From: Gammaproteobacteria bacterium
GTDB lineage: Bacteria > Pseudomonadota > Gammaproteobacteria > Nitrosococcales > Methylophagaceae
NCBI GenBank assembly: GCA_029210875.1
Contig: JARGFJ010000005.1
Span: 1-64,000 of the forward strand
Direction of reading: 5' to 3'
DNA length: 64,000 nt
Part shown: positions 8,915-19,306 of the stretch, one piece after another
How the letters are laid out: each line of letters begins with the position of its first letter
How positions within the stretch are numbered: the stretch's first letter is position 1
Position numbers and translations under genes: made by a program
The notes under the pieces: generated by a model
What the model saw: the letters and a program-made list of their open reading frames with translations, nothing else
Database searches by the model: none
Told to the model about the DNA's origin: nothing

Positions 8915-9729
8915 ACATATTATTTACTATTCGACTTTCTATACTTTTTGTGCTGGCTTTAGTGCCTGTAACCAGCGCATTTGCACAATCATCAGCATTA
9001 CTTGCAAGCATCAATGGCGCACAGCGTAGTGAACAAAATAAAATGAGAGATGTGGCACGTCATCCACAACAAACTCTTGAATTCTTTGATATAAAACCAG
9101 ATAGCACGGTAATAGAAGTCTGGCCAGGTAATGGCTGGTATACCGAGATCCTTGCCCCATATTTGAGGCAGGGTGGTGGTCATTTTATTGCAGCTGGCTT
9201 TCCATTAAATGACGGTCCAAAATGGCGACAAGATATGCAACGTGACTATCAGCATCATTTAGCTACATTACCGACATATTACGATCAGGTTAGCTTTGTT
9301 GAATTGGGGCCACCGTCTTATTGGACTTTAGGACATGACGACAGTGTTGATGCCGTAGTAACATTTAGAAATGTTCATAACTGGCTCAAGGGTGGTTATG
9401 AACAAGATATGTTTAGTGGTTTTTATCGTGTATTAAAACCTGGTGGTGTGCTTGGTGTTGTTGAACACCGTGCTGCCGAAGGTACGGATCTTGACACAAT
9501 GAAGCAGTCTGGCTATATCACAGAACAATTGGTGATAGAACTGGCTGAGCAAGCAGGTTTTGTATTGGAACAAAAATCTGAGATCAATGCTAATCCTAAT
9601 GATACAAAAGACTATTCAAAAGGCGTGTGGACTTTACCTCCAACATTACGTTTAGGTGATGAAAATAAAACCCATTATTTAGCAATAGGTGAAAGTGATC
9701 GCATGACGCTTAAGTTTAGGAAAAAATAA
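8911..9729 (+). CDS. class I SAM-dependent methyltransferase-like protein with signal peptide
   Basis: N-terminal signal sequence MNILFTIRLSILFVLALVPVTSAFAQ; EVWPGNGWYTEILAPYLR, FYRVLKPGGVLGVVEHRA. Confidence 0.85.
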   Translation: MNILFTIRLSILFVLALVPVTSAFAQSSALLASINGAQRSEQNKMRDVARHPQQTLEFFDIKPDSTVIEVWPGNGWYTEILAPYLRQGGGHFIAAGFPLNDGPKWRQDMQRDYQHHLATLPTYYDQVSFVELGPPSYWTLGHDDSVDAVVTFRNVHNWLKGGYEQDMFSGFYRVLKPGGVLGVVEHRAAEGTDLDTMKQSGYITEQLVIELAEQAGFVLEQKSEINANPNDTKDYSKGVWTLPPTLRLGDENKTHYLAIGESDRMTLKFRKK

Positions 9730-9833
9730 TGGTACTTGGGTGAGTGATTATTTTAGATATGACGTCGAAATACATATTATCTCGATCCATATTTACGTAA
9801 AATAGCCTTCAATTATGTAGTTAAAGGTTAACA

Positions 9834-10352
9834 ATGACTGAGTTTTTTAATGAAAAATACGATGATGACGATGAGCTAATAAGTAAATCTCAGATCAAAC
9901 GTGAGCTATTAGCTATAAAAGAACTCGGTAGAGAGCTTGTTGAATTGCCAAATAGAGATCTAGCTAAATTAAATCTGGATCAAGACCTATTGGATCACAT
10001 TATCAAAGCCAAAGGACTGACCCATGGTGCCTTAAAGCGCCAGATAGGTTTTATTGGTGGCTTACTTGCACATGAAGACACTGAACATATTCAAGCTAAC
10101 TTAACTAAATTACGTCAAGCCCATAACGGTGAAGTAAAGCAGTTTCATCAGATTGAACAATGGCGTGATCAATTGCTAGCAGGCGATGATACTGTCATGT
10201 CCGTGTTGTTAAATCAATTTGACGGTTTTGATATTCAGCATGTAAGGCAACTGGTTCGCAATGCGACTAAAGAAGCAAATCAAAATAAATCGCCAAAATC
10301 TGCGAGGGTATTATTTAAGTATCTGCAACAGTGCCAAAGCGAACAAGATTAA
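9834..10352 (+). CDS. darP: ribosome-associated protein DarP/YjgA
   Basis: SKSQIKRELLAIKELGRELVELP and ALKRQIGFIGGLL are characteristic. Confidence 0.9.
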   Translation: MTEFFNEKYDDDDELISKSQIKRELLAIKELGRELVELPNRDLAKLNLDQDLLDHIIKAKGLTHGALKRQIGFIGGLLAHEDTEHIQANLTKLRQAHNGEVKQFHQIEQWRDQLLAGDDTVMSVLLNQFDGFDIQHVRQLVRNATKEANQNKSPKSARVLFKYLQQCQSEQD

Positions 10353-11704
10353 TCTTTGGGAAGCTGAATAACAAATTTAGCACCACCCAGGTAACTATCT
10401 TGTAGTGATATTTCACCACCATAAGCCTCGATAATATCACTGGCGATGGCAAGTCCTAATCCATGACCTTCGACTTGAGTATCCATGCGTTTTCCACGTT
10501 TTAGAATGTCTTCTTGCGCATGTTCAGATATGCCATTGCCATCATCATCAATGCGTATCTGTATGTGATTTTGCAAGCTTTGTAAGATGATGCTGGTTTG
10601 GCTATTACAATATTTATAGGCATTTTCTAACAGATTACCAAGTAGTTCATACATATCATCTTTGTCAGCATGAATATAGACATCTTTCTCTATATCACAT
10701 TGGCACTGAACGCCTTTAGCACGATAAACCTTATCAAGTGTACCCAGGATTTTATAGATAATTTCAGCAAGCGAGACAGGGGCAAGCAAGTTACTTTTAC
10801 CTTCTGTTGCTGCTCGTTGTAATTGATAGTCAACCATCGCACTAATTCGATCAAGTTGTTCATGACCTGATTGTCTTAATGCCTCGATTTCGACATTACT
10901 ATCCAATTCGCCTCTAAACACGGATAGGGGGGTTTTCAGGCTGTGCGCCAAGTCTGCTAATGAATTTTTATAGCGTTCTCTTCGTGATTGTTCATGATCT
11001 AATAGTGTGTTGATATTTTGTGTAAGCTGGCATAATTCTTTCGGATAATTATCTGATAAACGCGATTTATCGCCGCTCTCAATGGCATGAAGATCGATTG
11101 TCACATCATATAGAGGTCGTAAACCCCATCTTAAAATGAACGCCTGAGCAATCAGCAACATTAAACCAGTACCGCCTAGCCAATACCATAAGCTACGTTG
11201 AAATCCTGCCTTTTGTTGATAAATTGCATTGAGATCTTCAGCAACATTAATGGTATAAGCAAATTGCTTTCCATGGTCATTTTCCCAGACAATACCATAA
11301 GCCAGATTGAGCAATTTAGAGCCATTTTGCAATTCGATAGTAGATAAATATTCATTGGATGGGCCAGGGTGATCGGGCAATGCGATAAACAAACCTAATG
11401 ATGATTGTGATTGCCATACGATGTCACGACCTGTAGTAATCTGGGCATATAAACCCGAGTTAGGCGTTGAAAATTCTGACTCTGCGAACTGCTCTGGCAT
11501 ATGTATGCTGCCATCATTATCAAAATCAGCAGCGGTAAGAATGGTATAAATATAGTTTTTTAAGCGTTTATGTTGTGCGTTTTCAGCACTGGCTTGGAAT
11601 GCATTGTTTAAACTAAAGGCTGACACGCCTAGAAAAGCGGTCAATACAAGACTAACTACGAGTAGTAGTCTATTGCTTAATGAAAGTTGTTGTTTATTGG
11701 TCAC
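10349..11704 (-). CDS. PhoQ-like sensor histidine kinase
   Basis: DLAHSLKTPLSVFRGEL H-box, ENAYKYC N-box, DDGNGIS, GHGLGLAIASDI. Confidence 0.9.
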   Translation of the reverse strand: MTNKQQLSLSNRLLLVVSLVLTAFLGVSAFSLNNAFQASAENAQHKRLKNYIYTILTAADFDNDGSIHMPEQFAESEFSTPNSGLYAQITTGRDIVWQSQSSLGLFIALPDHPGPSNEYLSTIELQNGSKLLNLAYGIVWENDHGKQFAYTINVAEDLNAIYQQKAGFQRSLWYWLGGTGLMLLIAQAFILRWGLRPLYDVTIDLHAIESGDKSRLSDNYPKELCQLTQNINTLLDHEQSRRERYKNSLADLAHSLKTPLSVFRGELDSNVEIEALRQSGHEQLDRISAMVDYQLQRAATEGKSNLLAPVSLAEIIYKILGTLDKVYRAKGVQCQCDIEKDVYIHADKDDMYELLGNLLENAYKYCNSQTSIILQSLQNHIQIRIDDDGNGISEHAQEDILKRGKRMDTQVEGHGLGLAIASDIIEAYGGEISLQDSYLGGAKFVIQLPKD

Positions 11705-12374
11705 GAGTTAAGGTTAGACGATAACCACGTCCACGCAATGTTTCAATAGGATTAAGCGTTTTATCAGGATCAATTTTATTGCGAAGACGTTTGATAAAAA
11801 CTTCAATCACATTGCTATCTCTATCATGATCCTGCTCGTAAATATGATCCGTTAGTTCGGTTTTCGATAATACTTGCCCACTGTGCAACATCAAATAGTG
11901 CAATATGCGATATTCATAGGCTGTTAGATCTAATGTCACATCATTATTGGTTACTTGCTGGCTTGTTGGGTTAAGTGAAATAGGTCCACATTGCAAGACG
12001 GAACTTGACCAACCCGATGCACGTCGAGCTAGTGCGTTGATTCGTGCAGATAATTCTTCAATATGGAATGGTTTGACCAGATAATCATCAGCACCTGACT
12101 CAAGGCCTTCTACTTTATCTTGCCAACGTCCACGCGCTGTCAAAATCAGAATAGGGAACTCTTTTCCGGCTTTACGTAATTTTTCAATGACGTCTATACC
12201 CGATAATTTGGGTAAGCCGAGATCGATGATCGCAACATCATACGGATATTCTGTACCTAAAAACAATCCTTCTTCACCATCAGCAGCGGTATCAACCGTT
12301 AAATTTTGCTGATGCAATTGCTGCTTAATGCGTTCACGCAGGTGGTTTTCATCTTCTATTAATAAAATACGCAT
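11694..12374 (-). CDS. OmpR/PhoP-type response regulator
   Basis: MRILLIEDENHLRERIKQQL...AIIDLGLPKLSGIDVIEKLR and C-terminal winged helix. I place the start at MRILL (12374), not the track start 12410. Confidence 0.92.
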   Translation of the reverse strand: MRILLIEDENHLRERIKQQLHQQNLTVDTAADGEEGLFLGTEYPYDVAIIDLGLPKLSGIDVIEKLRKAGKEFPILILTARGRWQDKVEGLESGADDYLVKPFHIEELSARINALARRASGWSSSVLQCGPISLNPTSQQVTNNDVTLDLTAYEYRILHYLMLHSGQVLSKTELTDHIYEQDHDRDSNVIEVFIKRLRNKIDPDKTLNPIETLRGRGYRLTLTRDQ

Positions 12375-12378
12375 ACTA

Positions 12379-12723
12379 TTAAGCTGGGGGACGACCGGAG
12401 GTAGCATCAAGACGATAAATTTTTACAGTGCCATCATCATGTAATACTTTTATCTTAAAAACACTACCGGATTTATGTTTTTGTGTGTCGACAGATAACA
12501 CTTTACCTTTGGTTTCAACCCGTATAAGTTCGGCAGCAGACTCTTTTGTCAGCGGTAATTTGATTTCGTTAACACTATCACCTGGCTCAACATCATCAGG
12601 TAAACGTGCTGAATGAACAGCAATTGAGCTTAACAATAAAATAAAAGTAAAAATATACCGGACAATGGACATGGTTAACCTTTTTGTTTTGTGTGTATTT
12701 TTAACGGTATTGTCAGATAGCAC
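12379..12723 (-). CDS. PepSY domain-containing secreted protein
   Basis: Signal peptide plus LPLTKESAAELIRVETKGKVLSVDTQKHKSGSVFKIKVLHDDGTVKIYRLDATSG. Confidence 0.8.
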   Translation of the reverse strand: MLSDNTVKNTHKTKRLTMSIVRYIFTFILLLSSIAVHSARLPDDVEPGDSVNEIKLPLTKESAAELIRVETKGKVLSVDTQKHKSGSVFKIKVLHDDGTVKIYRLDATSGRPPA

Positions 12724-12771
12724 AAGACCCTTTGCATTAAATGTAAGTAATACAAAGGATCTTAGGATTTT

Positions 12772-13179
12772 TTATTTTGCCTTTTTAGGCTTTACTTCAC
12801 CAATTGCACCATCAGAACGTGCTTTTAGATAAGCATAGAGATGATCTCTTCCTTCCATTACTTGGGCATTTGCTTTCCATGCAGGCATGCTACCAATAGT
12901 TCCCGTTTTACCTTCTTCCACAGTTTTAAAGAACTGATCTTTGCTGATGACTTTTAAGCTATCAGCCAAGTTTGGTCCAACTAGTCCTTGACCATAGGTA
13001 CCATGACAACGCGCACACCAGTTACGAAATAGTTTAAAACCATTATAACTACTTGCATCGAGTTCTTTACTATTAGTGACCGTATACGGTTGTTCATCTG
13101 CATACGATGGTAACGATATCGCGCCTAAAAATAGACTTAGAGCACCTGTTAATATGATTGATTTTTTGGTTAATTTCAT
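12772..13179 (-). CDS. c-type cytochrome, resembling methylotroph cytochromes c
   Basis: Signal peptide, NWCARCHG heme motif, distal Met region IGSMPAW, AYLKARSDGAIGEVKP tail. Confidence 0.85.
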   Translation of the reverse strand: MKLTKKSIILTGALSLFLGAISLPSYADEQPYTVTNSKELDASSYNGFKLFRNWCARCHGTYGQGLVGPNLADSLKVISKDQFFKTVEEGKTGTIGSMPAWKANAQVMEGRDHLYAYLKARSDGAIGEVKPKKAK

Positions 13180-13203
13180 TTTTACTTTCTCTCCATTGAT
13201 AAA

Positions 13204-13794
13204 TTAATAGTGATGACGATATGCTGGTGTGACGTTGACTTTTACCGGAATATATTTGCCTGGATGATGATCTGTTTGAGTGCTATATGTTTGACCTTTG
13301 TAACGATAGGTCACATGGTAGCCATCTAGTTGTTGTTCATTATGGTAACGTTGCGTCACATGGCATGATTCATCATGGTCATAATGGCTTCCAACACGAG
13401 ATGTTTGACCCAAATCTCTACCAACAGAACCACCCAATAAAGTGCCAGCAACTGTTAATGCCGTATTACCTGAGCCTTTACCAAATTGATTGCCGATAAC
13501 ACCACCAATAATCCCGCCAGCGATGGTGCTGGTATATGAGTTTGTCCGAAAATGACGGTCATTAGAACGGTAACAGTCACGGACTGGTTCTGATATCCGA
13601 ACGGTTCTATAAATAGGCTCTACCCGAACAACCCGTGCCATGTGTTTATTATCATAGTCACGATCGCTGTGATTACGTTCGTAGTAATGATGATCATCAT
13701 CATAACCACGGTCGCGGTAATCTTTAGCTAGTACCGCTGAAGACGATAAAATTAGTACTGATGCTAAACTTGCTGTTGCTATTAAATTTTTCAT
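13204..13794 (-). CDS. glycine zipper 2TM (SlyB-like) protein with Asp/His/Tyr-rich N-terminal region
   Basis: IAGGIIGGVIGNQFGKGSGNTALTVAGTLLGGSVG glycine zipper; N-terminal RDRGYDDDHHYYERNHSDRDYD. Confidence 0.85.
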   Translation of the reverse strand: MKNLIATASLASVLILSSSAVLAKDYRDRGYDDDHHYYERNHSDRDYDNKHMARVVRVEPIYRTVRISEPVRDCYRSNDRHFRTNSYTSTIAGGIIGGVIGNQFGKGSGNTALTVAGTLLGGSVGRDLGQTSRVGSHYDHDESCHVTQRYHNEQQLDGYHVTYRYKGQTYSTQTDHHPGKYIPVKVNVTPAYRHHY

Positions 13795-13884
13795 ATCACA
13801 GCCCTCCGTTTTGTTAGCTGTTGATGGTAGGCTAACAAAGCAATACTGAATGGAAGCTGAACTGAATTGAAAAATTTTATAGCA

Positions 13885-16800
13885 TTAACATAACTGCCAT
13901 TGTTTCTCGATGCGTTTGCTTGAGATGGGGTAGGCGGTTTTAAGTCCTTGAGCAAACAATGAAATGCGAAGCTCTTCAAGCATCCAGCGATACTGTTCGA
14001 ACTCTGCACTATGAATTTTATTAACATTAGCACTATAGCGTTGCCAATGTGGGGCTAATTCAATCATCCATTGTTTATCGCGAATAGGATCCGTTGTGAG
14101 CTTATCTAGGCGGTGTCCAATTGCCTGGAAATAAACAGGCAAACGTTTTAATGCGTAATCAGGGGTGTTATGAATAAAACCTTGATAGAGTAGATGGTTC
14201 AATTGTTCTCTAATATCTTTAACAGCATTAAGTGCTGTTAGTGGTAGTTTGCCTGATAGACGTTTTGCAATTGCATGATATTCAGCCAGTGGCGTAGCAA
14301 TTTGTTTTGCTAACTCAGTAGCGATACTGATTAAATCACTACGTTTATCGTTTAGCCGTTGTTCAAATTCTGCTTTCGTGCGAATAGCAGGCTGGTCTAA
14401 TAAAAAACAGCGATCAAATGCAACCTGAATGAGATCGTTTTTGAGTTGTTCTGACGGCGTCAGACTGCTATCACTCAAGGGATCAGAAAACGGAGCAGCT
14501 GGCACATTGGTGTAATACAAACACATTTGTTGGATGTTAGGTAAATGCTTATGCAGATATTTAACTGAATCTGCCAGCTCCAACATAAATAATCGTCTTA
14601 AACCAACTGCTGTGGCAGTTTTTGCCTGTTTTTCCGTATCCATTAAGGTCAGATCGACCGATTCTTTTTTATCAACCAACGCTGGGTAGGCTGTCATTTC
14701 CAAGCCATTTTGAACGAGGGTTATTGACTCAGGTAATTCATCAAATGACCATGTGTTTAAGCCCGACTTTTCATAATCGCTATCAGGAATTTGTCTAAAA
14801 CTTGCTGCAGCTTGTTTCGCCCAATCCTGTTTTAACTCGCTGAGATTTCTGCTTTGTGCCAATAAATGACCTTGTTCATCAACCAAGCGGAAATTCATTT
14901 GTAAATAAAGTGGTAGCTCATCTTGATTCCAATCTGAAACAGCGATCTCTACACCCGTTAATTTACGTAGTTGCTCAGATAAAGCAGGTAATAATGCACC
15001 GGAATCTGGAGACATCGCTTTTAAACAATCATCCGCATATTTAGGTACAGGAATAAAATGACGACGTTGTGACTTTGGCAAACTCTTAATTAAGAAGATA
15101 ACTTTATCGCGCAACAAACCAGGCACCAGCCACTCATAACGTTCTGGATTAGTTTGATTTAATAACGATAAAGGAATGGTTTGAGTGATGCCATCATGCT
15201 GTTTACCGGGTTCAAAATGGTATTCCAGCGATAAAGGCACACGGTTGACTAATAACTGGTCAGGAAAATTGTCAGCGGTGACCGTCTCAGCCTGATGTTG
15301 CATCAAATCATCACGGTTTAAAAATAAGAGTTCAGGATCTTTTTGTTCGGCTTTTTTACGCCATTTTTCAAAGCCAGCGCCATTAACAATATGAGCCGGA
15401 AGTCGTTGTTGATAGAACTCAAATAACACGTGATCATCAACAAGCACATCACGACGACGTGATTTTTGCTCAAGCAGCTCTATCTTTTCAATGACATCCT
15501 GATTATGTTTAAAAAACGGTGCGCGGCAGAACCAATCACCTTGTACTAATGCATCACGAATAAAGATCTGGTGCGACATCTGCTGATCTATGGCACCAAA
15601 ATGTACACGCCTTCTGGCAACAATCGGTAAGCCATAGAGTGATACTTGTTCAAAGGCAACGACTTGTGCCGGTTTCTTTTCCCAATGTGGATCAAAATAT
15701 TGTTTGCGAACTAAACCACCAGCAACTGGTTCAATCCATTCTGGTTCAATTTTGGCAACAATGCGCGCATATAAGCGACCGGTTTCAACCAACTCAGCAG
15801 CCATAATCCACTTAGGACCTTTTTTATGTAACGCAGATCCTGGGAAGATAGCTAATTTAAGATTACGGGTGCCGGTATAGTCAGATTTATCGGTTTTAAC
15901 AGCAACATTACTGAGCAAGCCAGATAACAATGCTTGATGAATTTCCTGATAGTCAGCAGGAATTTGATTGGGTTTGAAGCCCATTTGCATGATCTGAACA
16001 TGTAATTGCTGATGAATATCATGCCATTCACGTAAGCGTAAGAATGATAGGAAGTTTTCTTTACAATATTTACGTAATTTGTTTTGACTAAGGTGCTTTT
16101 TCTTATCGTGATAAAGATCCCACAATTTTAAGAATGCTAAAAAGTCGGAGCGATCATCCTGATATTTTTTATGTGCTTCATCAGCGGCTTGCTGTTTATC
16201 CATCGGCCGTTCACGTGGATCTTGAATACTCAAGGCACTGGCAATGATCAAGACTTCAGTCACACAATTTAACCTTTGTGCAGCTAAAATCATGCGGGCA
16301 ATACGTGGATCGATCGGCAATGTCGCTAATTGGCGACCTGTTTCGGTTAAACGTCTATTTTTATCAACCGCACTTAACTCTTCCAATAAACGAAAACCAT
16401 CGTTAATCATTTTTTGTAGAGGCGGGTTAATAAACGGGAATTTGGCCGGATCGCCTAATTTAAGCGACGCCATTTGCAATATAACTGAGGCTAGATTAGT
16501 CCGTAATATTTCCGGATCGGTAAAATCAGGGCGATTATTAAAATCATCCTGATCATAAAGTCGAATGGCAACACCTGCGGCAACACGACCACAACGACCA
16601 GAGCGTTGATTAGCGCTTGATTGTGATATTTTTTCAATAGGTAGGCGCTGAACTTTATTGCGCACACTATAACGGCTAATACGAGCATAGCCAGGATCAA
16701 CTACATAACGGATTCCCGGAACTGTCAGTGATGTTTCAGCAACGTTAGTCGCCAAGATAATACGGCGATGCCCACCTGCTTTAAAGACTCTGTTTTGTTC

Positions 16801-17778
16801 TGCCGCTGATTGTCTGGCAAATAATGGTAATACTTCCGTTTGTGGGGGATGATGTTTACGTAGTGCTTCTGAAACATCACGAATATCGCGTTCACCTGAT
16901 AAAAATACCAACACATCGCCTTGGCCTTCACGACATAATTCATCAACAGCTTCAACGATACCGCGAATCATGTCGTAATCGCGTTGTTCTTCGTCATCAC
17001 CGGCAGGTGGACGATAGCGTACTTCAACGGGATAGGTTCGACCACTGACTTCTATTACTGGCGCATTATTGAAGTGTTTTGAAAAGCGATCGGTATCAAT
17101 AGTAGCGGAGGTGATAATAACTTTAAGATCAGGGCGCTTAGGTAATAGTTGTTTTAAATAACCTAATAAGAAATCAATATTAAGGCTACGTTCATGCGCC
17201 TCATCAATAATGATGGTGTCATACTGATTTAGAAATTTATCATTTTGCGTTTCTGCTAATAAAATCCCATCTGTCATCAATTTTATATAGCTACGATCAG
17301 CTTTGACTTGATCATGAAATCGTACTTTATAACCAACCAAATCACCCAGTTCACTGTTAAGTTCTTCAGCAATCCGAGTGGCAACTGTTCTTGCCGCAAT
17401 GCGTCGTGGTTGGGTATGACCAATAAGTCCGGCAACACCACGACCCAGTTCTAAACAAATTTTAGGAAGTTGTGTGGTTTTGCCTGAACCGGTTTCACCA
17501 CTGAGAATAATGACCTGATTATCATTGATTGCTTTTGCAATATCATCACGACGATCAATAACCGGCAAATCAAGCTCAAAATTTGGCTTGGGTAGTTGCT
17601 GTTGTCGTAACTGACGGCGTTCAACTGATTTTAGTATGTGTTCAGCGAGACTTTCTAACTGTTTAGGATTGATCTCGTTTTGTTTACGAAGCTGTTGTAA
17701 ACGACGCTGAAAAGGAAATTTATCCAGTAACATGGTCGCGTCTAGCAAGTGTTGTAGCTGATCAATTTGAGCGTTCAA
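13885..17778 (-). CDS. hrpA: ATP-dependent RNA helicase HrpA
   Basis: 1297 aa; GETGSGKTTQLPKICLELGRG, DEAH box, QRSGRCGRVAAG and DUF3418-type C-terminus. Confidence 0.97.
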   Translation of the reverse strand: MNAQIDQLQHLLDATMLLDKFPFQRRLQQLRKQNEINPKQLESLAEHILKSVERRQLRQQQLPKPNFELDLPVIDRRDDIAKAINDNQVIILSGETGSGKTTQLPKICLELGRGVAGLIGHTQPRRIAARTVATRIAEELNSELGDLVGYKVRFHDQVKADRSYIKLMTDGILLAETQNDKFLNQYDTIIIDEAHERSLNIDFLLGYLKQLLPKRPDLKVIITSATIDTDRFSKHFNNAPVIEVSGRTYPVEVRYRPPAGDDEEQRDYDMIRGIVEAVDELCREGQGDVLVFLSGERDIRDVSEALRKHHPPQTEVLPLFARQSAAEQNRVFKAGGHRRIILATNVAETSLTVPGIRYVVDPGYARISRYSVRNKVQRLPIEKISQSSANQRSGRCGRVAAGVAIRLYDQDDFNNRPDFTDPEILRTNLASVILQMASLKLGDPAKFPFINPPLQKMINDGFRLLEELSAVDKNRRLTETGRQLATLPIDPRIARMILAAQRLNCVTEVLIIASALSIQDPRERPMDKQQAADEAHKKYQDDRSDFLAFLKLWDLYHDKKKHLSQNKLRKYCKENFLSFLRLREWHDIHQQLHVQIMQMGFKPNQIPADYQEIHQALLSGLLSNVAVKTDKSDYTGTRNLKLAIFPGSALHKKGPKWIMAAELVETGRLYARIVAKIEPEWIEPVAGGLVRKQYFDPHWEKKPAQVVAFEQVSLYGLPIVARRRVHFGAIDQQMSHQIFIRDALVQGDWFCRAPFFKHNQDVIEKIELLEQKSRRRDVLVDDHVLFEFYQQRLPAHIVNGAGFEKWRKKAEQKDPELLFLNRDDLMQHQAETVTADNFPDQLLVNRVPLSLEYHFEPGKQHDGITQTIPLSLLNQTNPERYEWLVPGLLRDKVIFLIKSLPKSQRRHFIPVPKYADDCLKAMSPDSGALLPALSEQLRKLTGVEIAVSDWNQDELPLYLQMNFRLVDEQGHLLAQSRNLSELKQDWAKQAAASFRQIPDSDYEKSGLNTWSFDELPESITLVQNGLEMTAYPALVDKKESVDLTLMDTEKQAKTATAVGLRRLFMLELADSVKYLHKHLPNIQQMCLYYTNVPAAPFSDPLSDSSLTPSEQLKNDLIQVAFDRCFLLDQPAIRTKAEFEQRLNDKRSDLISIATELAKQIATPLAEYHAIAKRLSGKLPLTALNAVKDIREQLNHLLYQGFIHNTPDYALKRLPVYFQAIGHRLDKLTTDPIRDKQWMIELAPHWQRYSANVNKIHSAEFEQYRWMLEELRISLFAQGLKTAYPISSKRIEKQWQLC

Positions 17779-17871
17779 AAGTGTGGGTATATCTATAGCA
17801 AAAATAATAGCCGGTTATTGTAACGTAACCGGCTAATTATTATGAAATGTTAGAGTAGTACGGTGGTAGAT

Positions 17872-18333
17872 TTAGCAACCGTCGTTATTAATACTGCCAT
17901 CTGGCATGGTGGTATTGCAGTAAGTCACACCACGTAAATTGGCATCACCCATTGTCGCACCAGTTAAGTCGGCACCAGTTAAGTCTGTAAACACAAGTTG
18001 AGCACCACTGAAGTTGACGTTTCTTAGGTTACTGCCATTGAAAATTGCATAATCAAGCAGTGAAATAGATAAGTCTGCACCTTCTAAATTGGCATTATCT
18101 AACTTGGAGTGCGTAAACCAAACGCCTACTAGCTTGGCGTTACTTAAGTTAGCACCTTTGATATTTGATTCACTCATATCAGCACCACTTAAATCCAAAC
18201 CACTTAAATCAGCATCACTTAAACTACAATGATGACATTGCTTGGTTTCTAATAAGCGATCCAAATAAATTTGATCATAGGCAAAAGCTGAGCTTGCAAT
18301 TAATAACCCCAACAGTAGGATTGCTGACTTCAT
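17872..18333 (-). CDS. pentapeptide repeat protein with signal peptide
   Basis: Repeated A(D/N)LSGxxL units (DADLSGLDLSGADMSESNIKGANLSNAKL...). Confidence 0.9.
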   Translation of the reverse strand: MKSAILLLGLLIASSAFAYDQIYLDRLLETKQCHHCSLSDADLSGLDLSGADMSESNIKGANLSNAKLVGVWFTHSKLDNANLEGADLSISLLDYAIFNGSNLRNVNFSGAQLVFTDLTGADLTGATMGDANLRGVTYCNTTMPDGSINNDGC

Positions 18334-18336
18334 CGA

Positions 18337-18948
18337 TTATTCTCCTGACGTAAATGGACTATGCAAAGCCCCGTTGAAAAACTGTTGAGATAATGGACGT
18401 CGTTCGCGCGCCTTTAGTTCCCGCTCTAATTGCTCTTCATTGAGATTATCTAATGGTGCAGGATAACCAAAAGCCATCATCGCCCAAAGGTGTAGATCTT
18501 CTGGCAATTCAAATGTTGCTCTGATTTTATCAGCATCAAATCCACCCATCTGATGACTCATTAAGCCCATTTCAGTTGCTTGTAAGCACATGTTAAGAGA
18601 CGCAGCTCCTGTATCATAGCCCACCCAACGATTATCTTTGCCGTTATGGCTAAAGGTTGAGACAGATGCAGCAAGTACCAAGACTGACGCATTTTTTGCC
18701 CATTCCTGATTGCCTGGCACCAGACAATCTAATGCTTTTTGCCACTGTGCTTGATCAACATGTTTATTCCAAATGATATAGCGCCATGGTGCATCACCAA
18801 AACAAGAGGGTGCCCAACGTGCTGCTTCACATAATGCAATAACCTGTTCATGGCTAACTGCAACAGTAGGATCATAAGCACGACCACTCCACCTTTCAGC
18901 CAATATAGTTGCAATTGCTTGTTCAGTTTCAGCTGGTTTTGCTATCAC
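18337..18948 (-). CDS. nitroreductase family protein
   Basis: RWSGRAYDPTVAVSHEQVIALCEAARWAPSCFGDAPWRYIIW. Confidence 0.9.
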   Translation of the reverse strand: MIAKPAETEQAIATILAERWSGRAYDPTVAVSHEQVIALCEAARWAPSCFGDAPWRYIIWNKHVDQAQWQKALDCLVPGNQEWAKNASVLVLAASVSTFSHNGKDNRWVGYDTGAASLNMCLQATEMGLMSHQMGGFDADKIRATFELPEDLHLWAMMAFGYPAPLDNLNEEQLERELKARERRPLSQQFFNGALHSPFTSGE

Positions 18949-18965
18949 AGTAGTATCCTTATCAA

Positions 18966-19259
18966 TTAACGTGGTAGTGAAATCTTTGGCTCTTTAGCTT
19001 TACGATAATAGCCACCGATATGACCAATAATCATAATCAGATCAGAACTCGTTTTTGCGGCAATATCATTAAGCATAATGATACGATCAGAACGTTCTTG
19101 ACCGCTAACACGTACTTTAATGAGCTCGTGTTGCTCTAATGCATTATCAATTTCTGTCAGCACTGTATCAGTTAAACCTTTGTTACCAATAAGCACAACG
19201 GGCTTAATGGTGTGTGCCAAACCTTTTAAATAACGTTTTTGTTTATCATTAACTGCCAT
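18966..19259 (-). CDS. yhbY: YhbY family ribosome assembly RNA-binding protein
   Basis: KQKRYLKGLAHTIKPVVLIGNKGLTDTVLTEIDNALEQHELIKVRV (CRM domain). Start placed at MAVNDK. Confidence 0.93.
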   Translation of the reverse strand: MAVNDKQKRYLKGLAHTIKPVVLIGNKGLTDTVLTEIDNALEQHELIKVRVSGQERSDRIIMLNDIAAKTSSDLIMIIGHIGGYYRKAKEPKISLPR

Positions 19260-19306
19260 GAGTGGCGTACCTGTATTAAAATAAACGATTATATCAGGAT
19301 GCATCG

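Noticed and set aside
16491-17048. ORFs within hrpA (both strands)
   Set aside because: Fully internal to a long helicase gene with intact motifs; random shadows.
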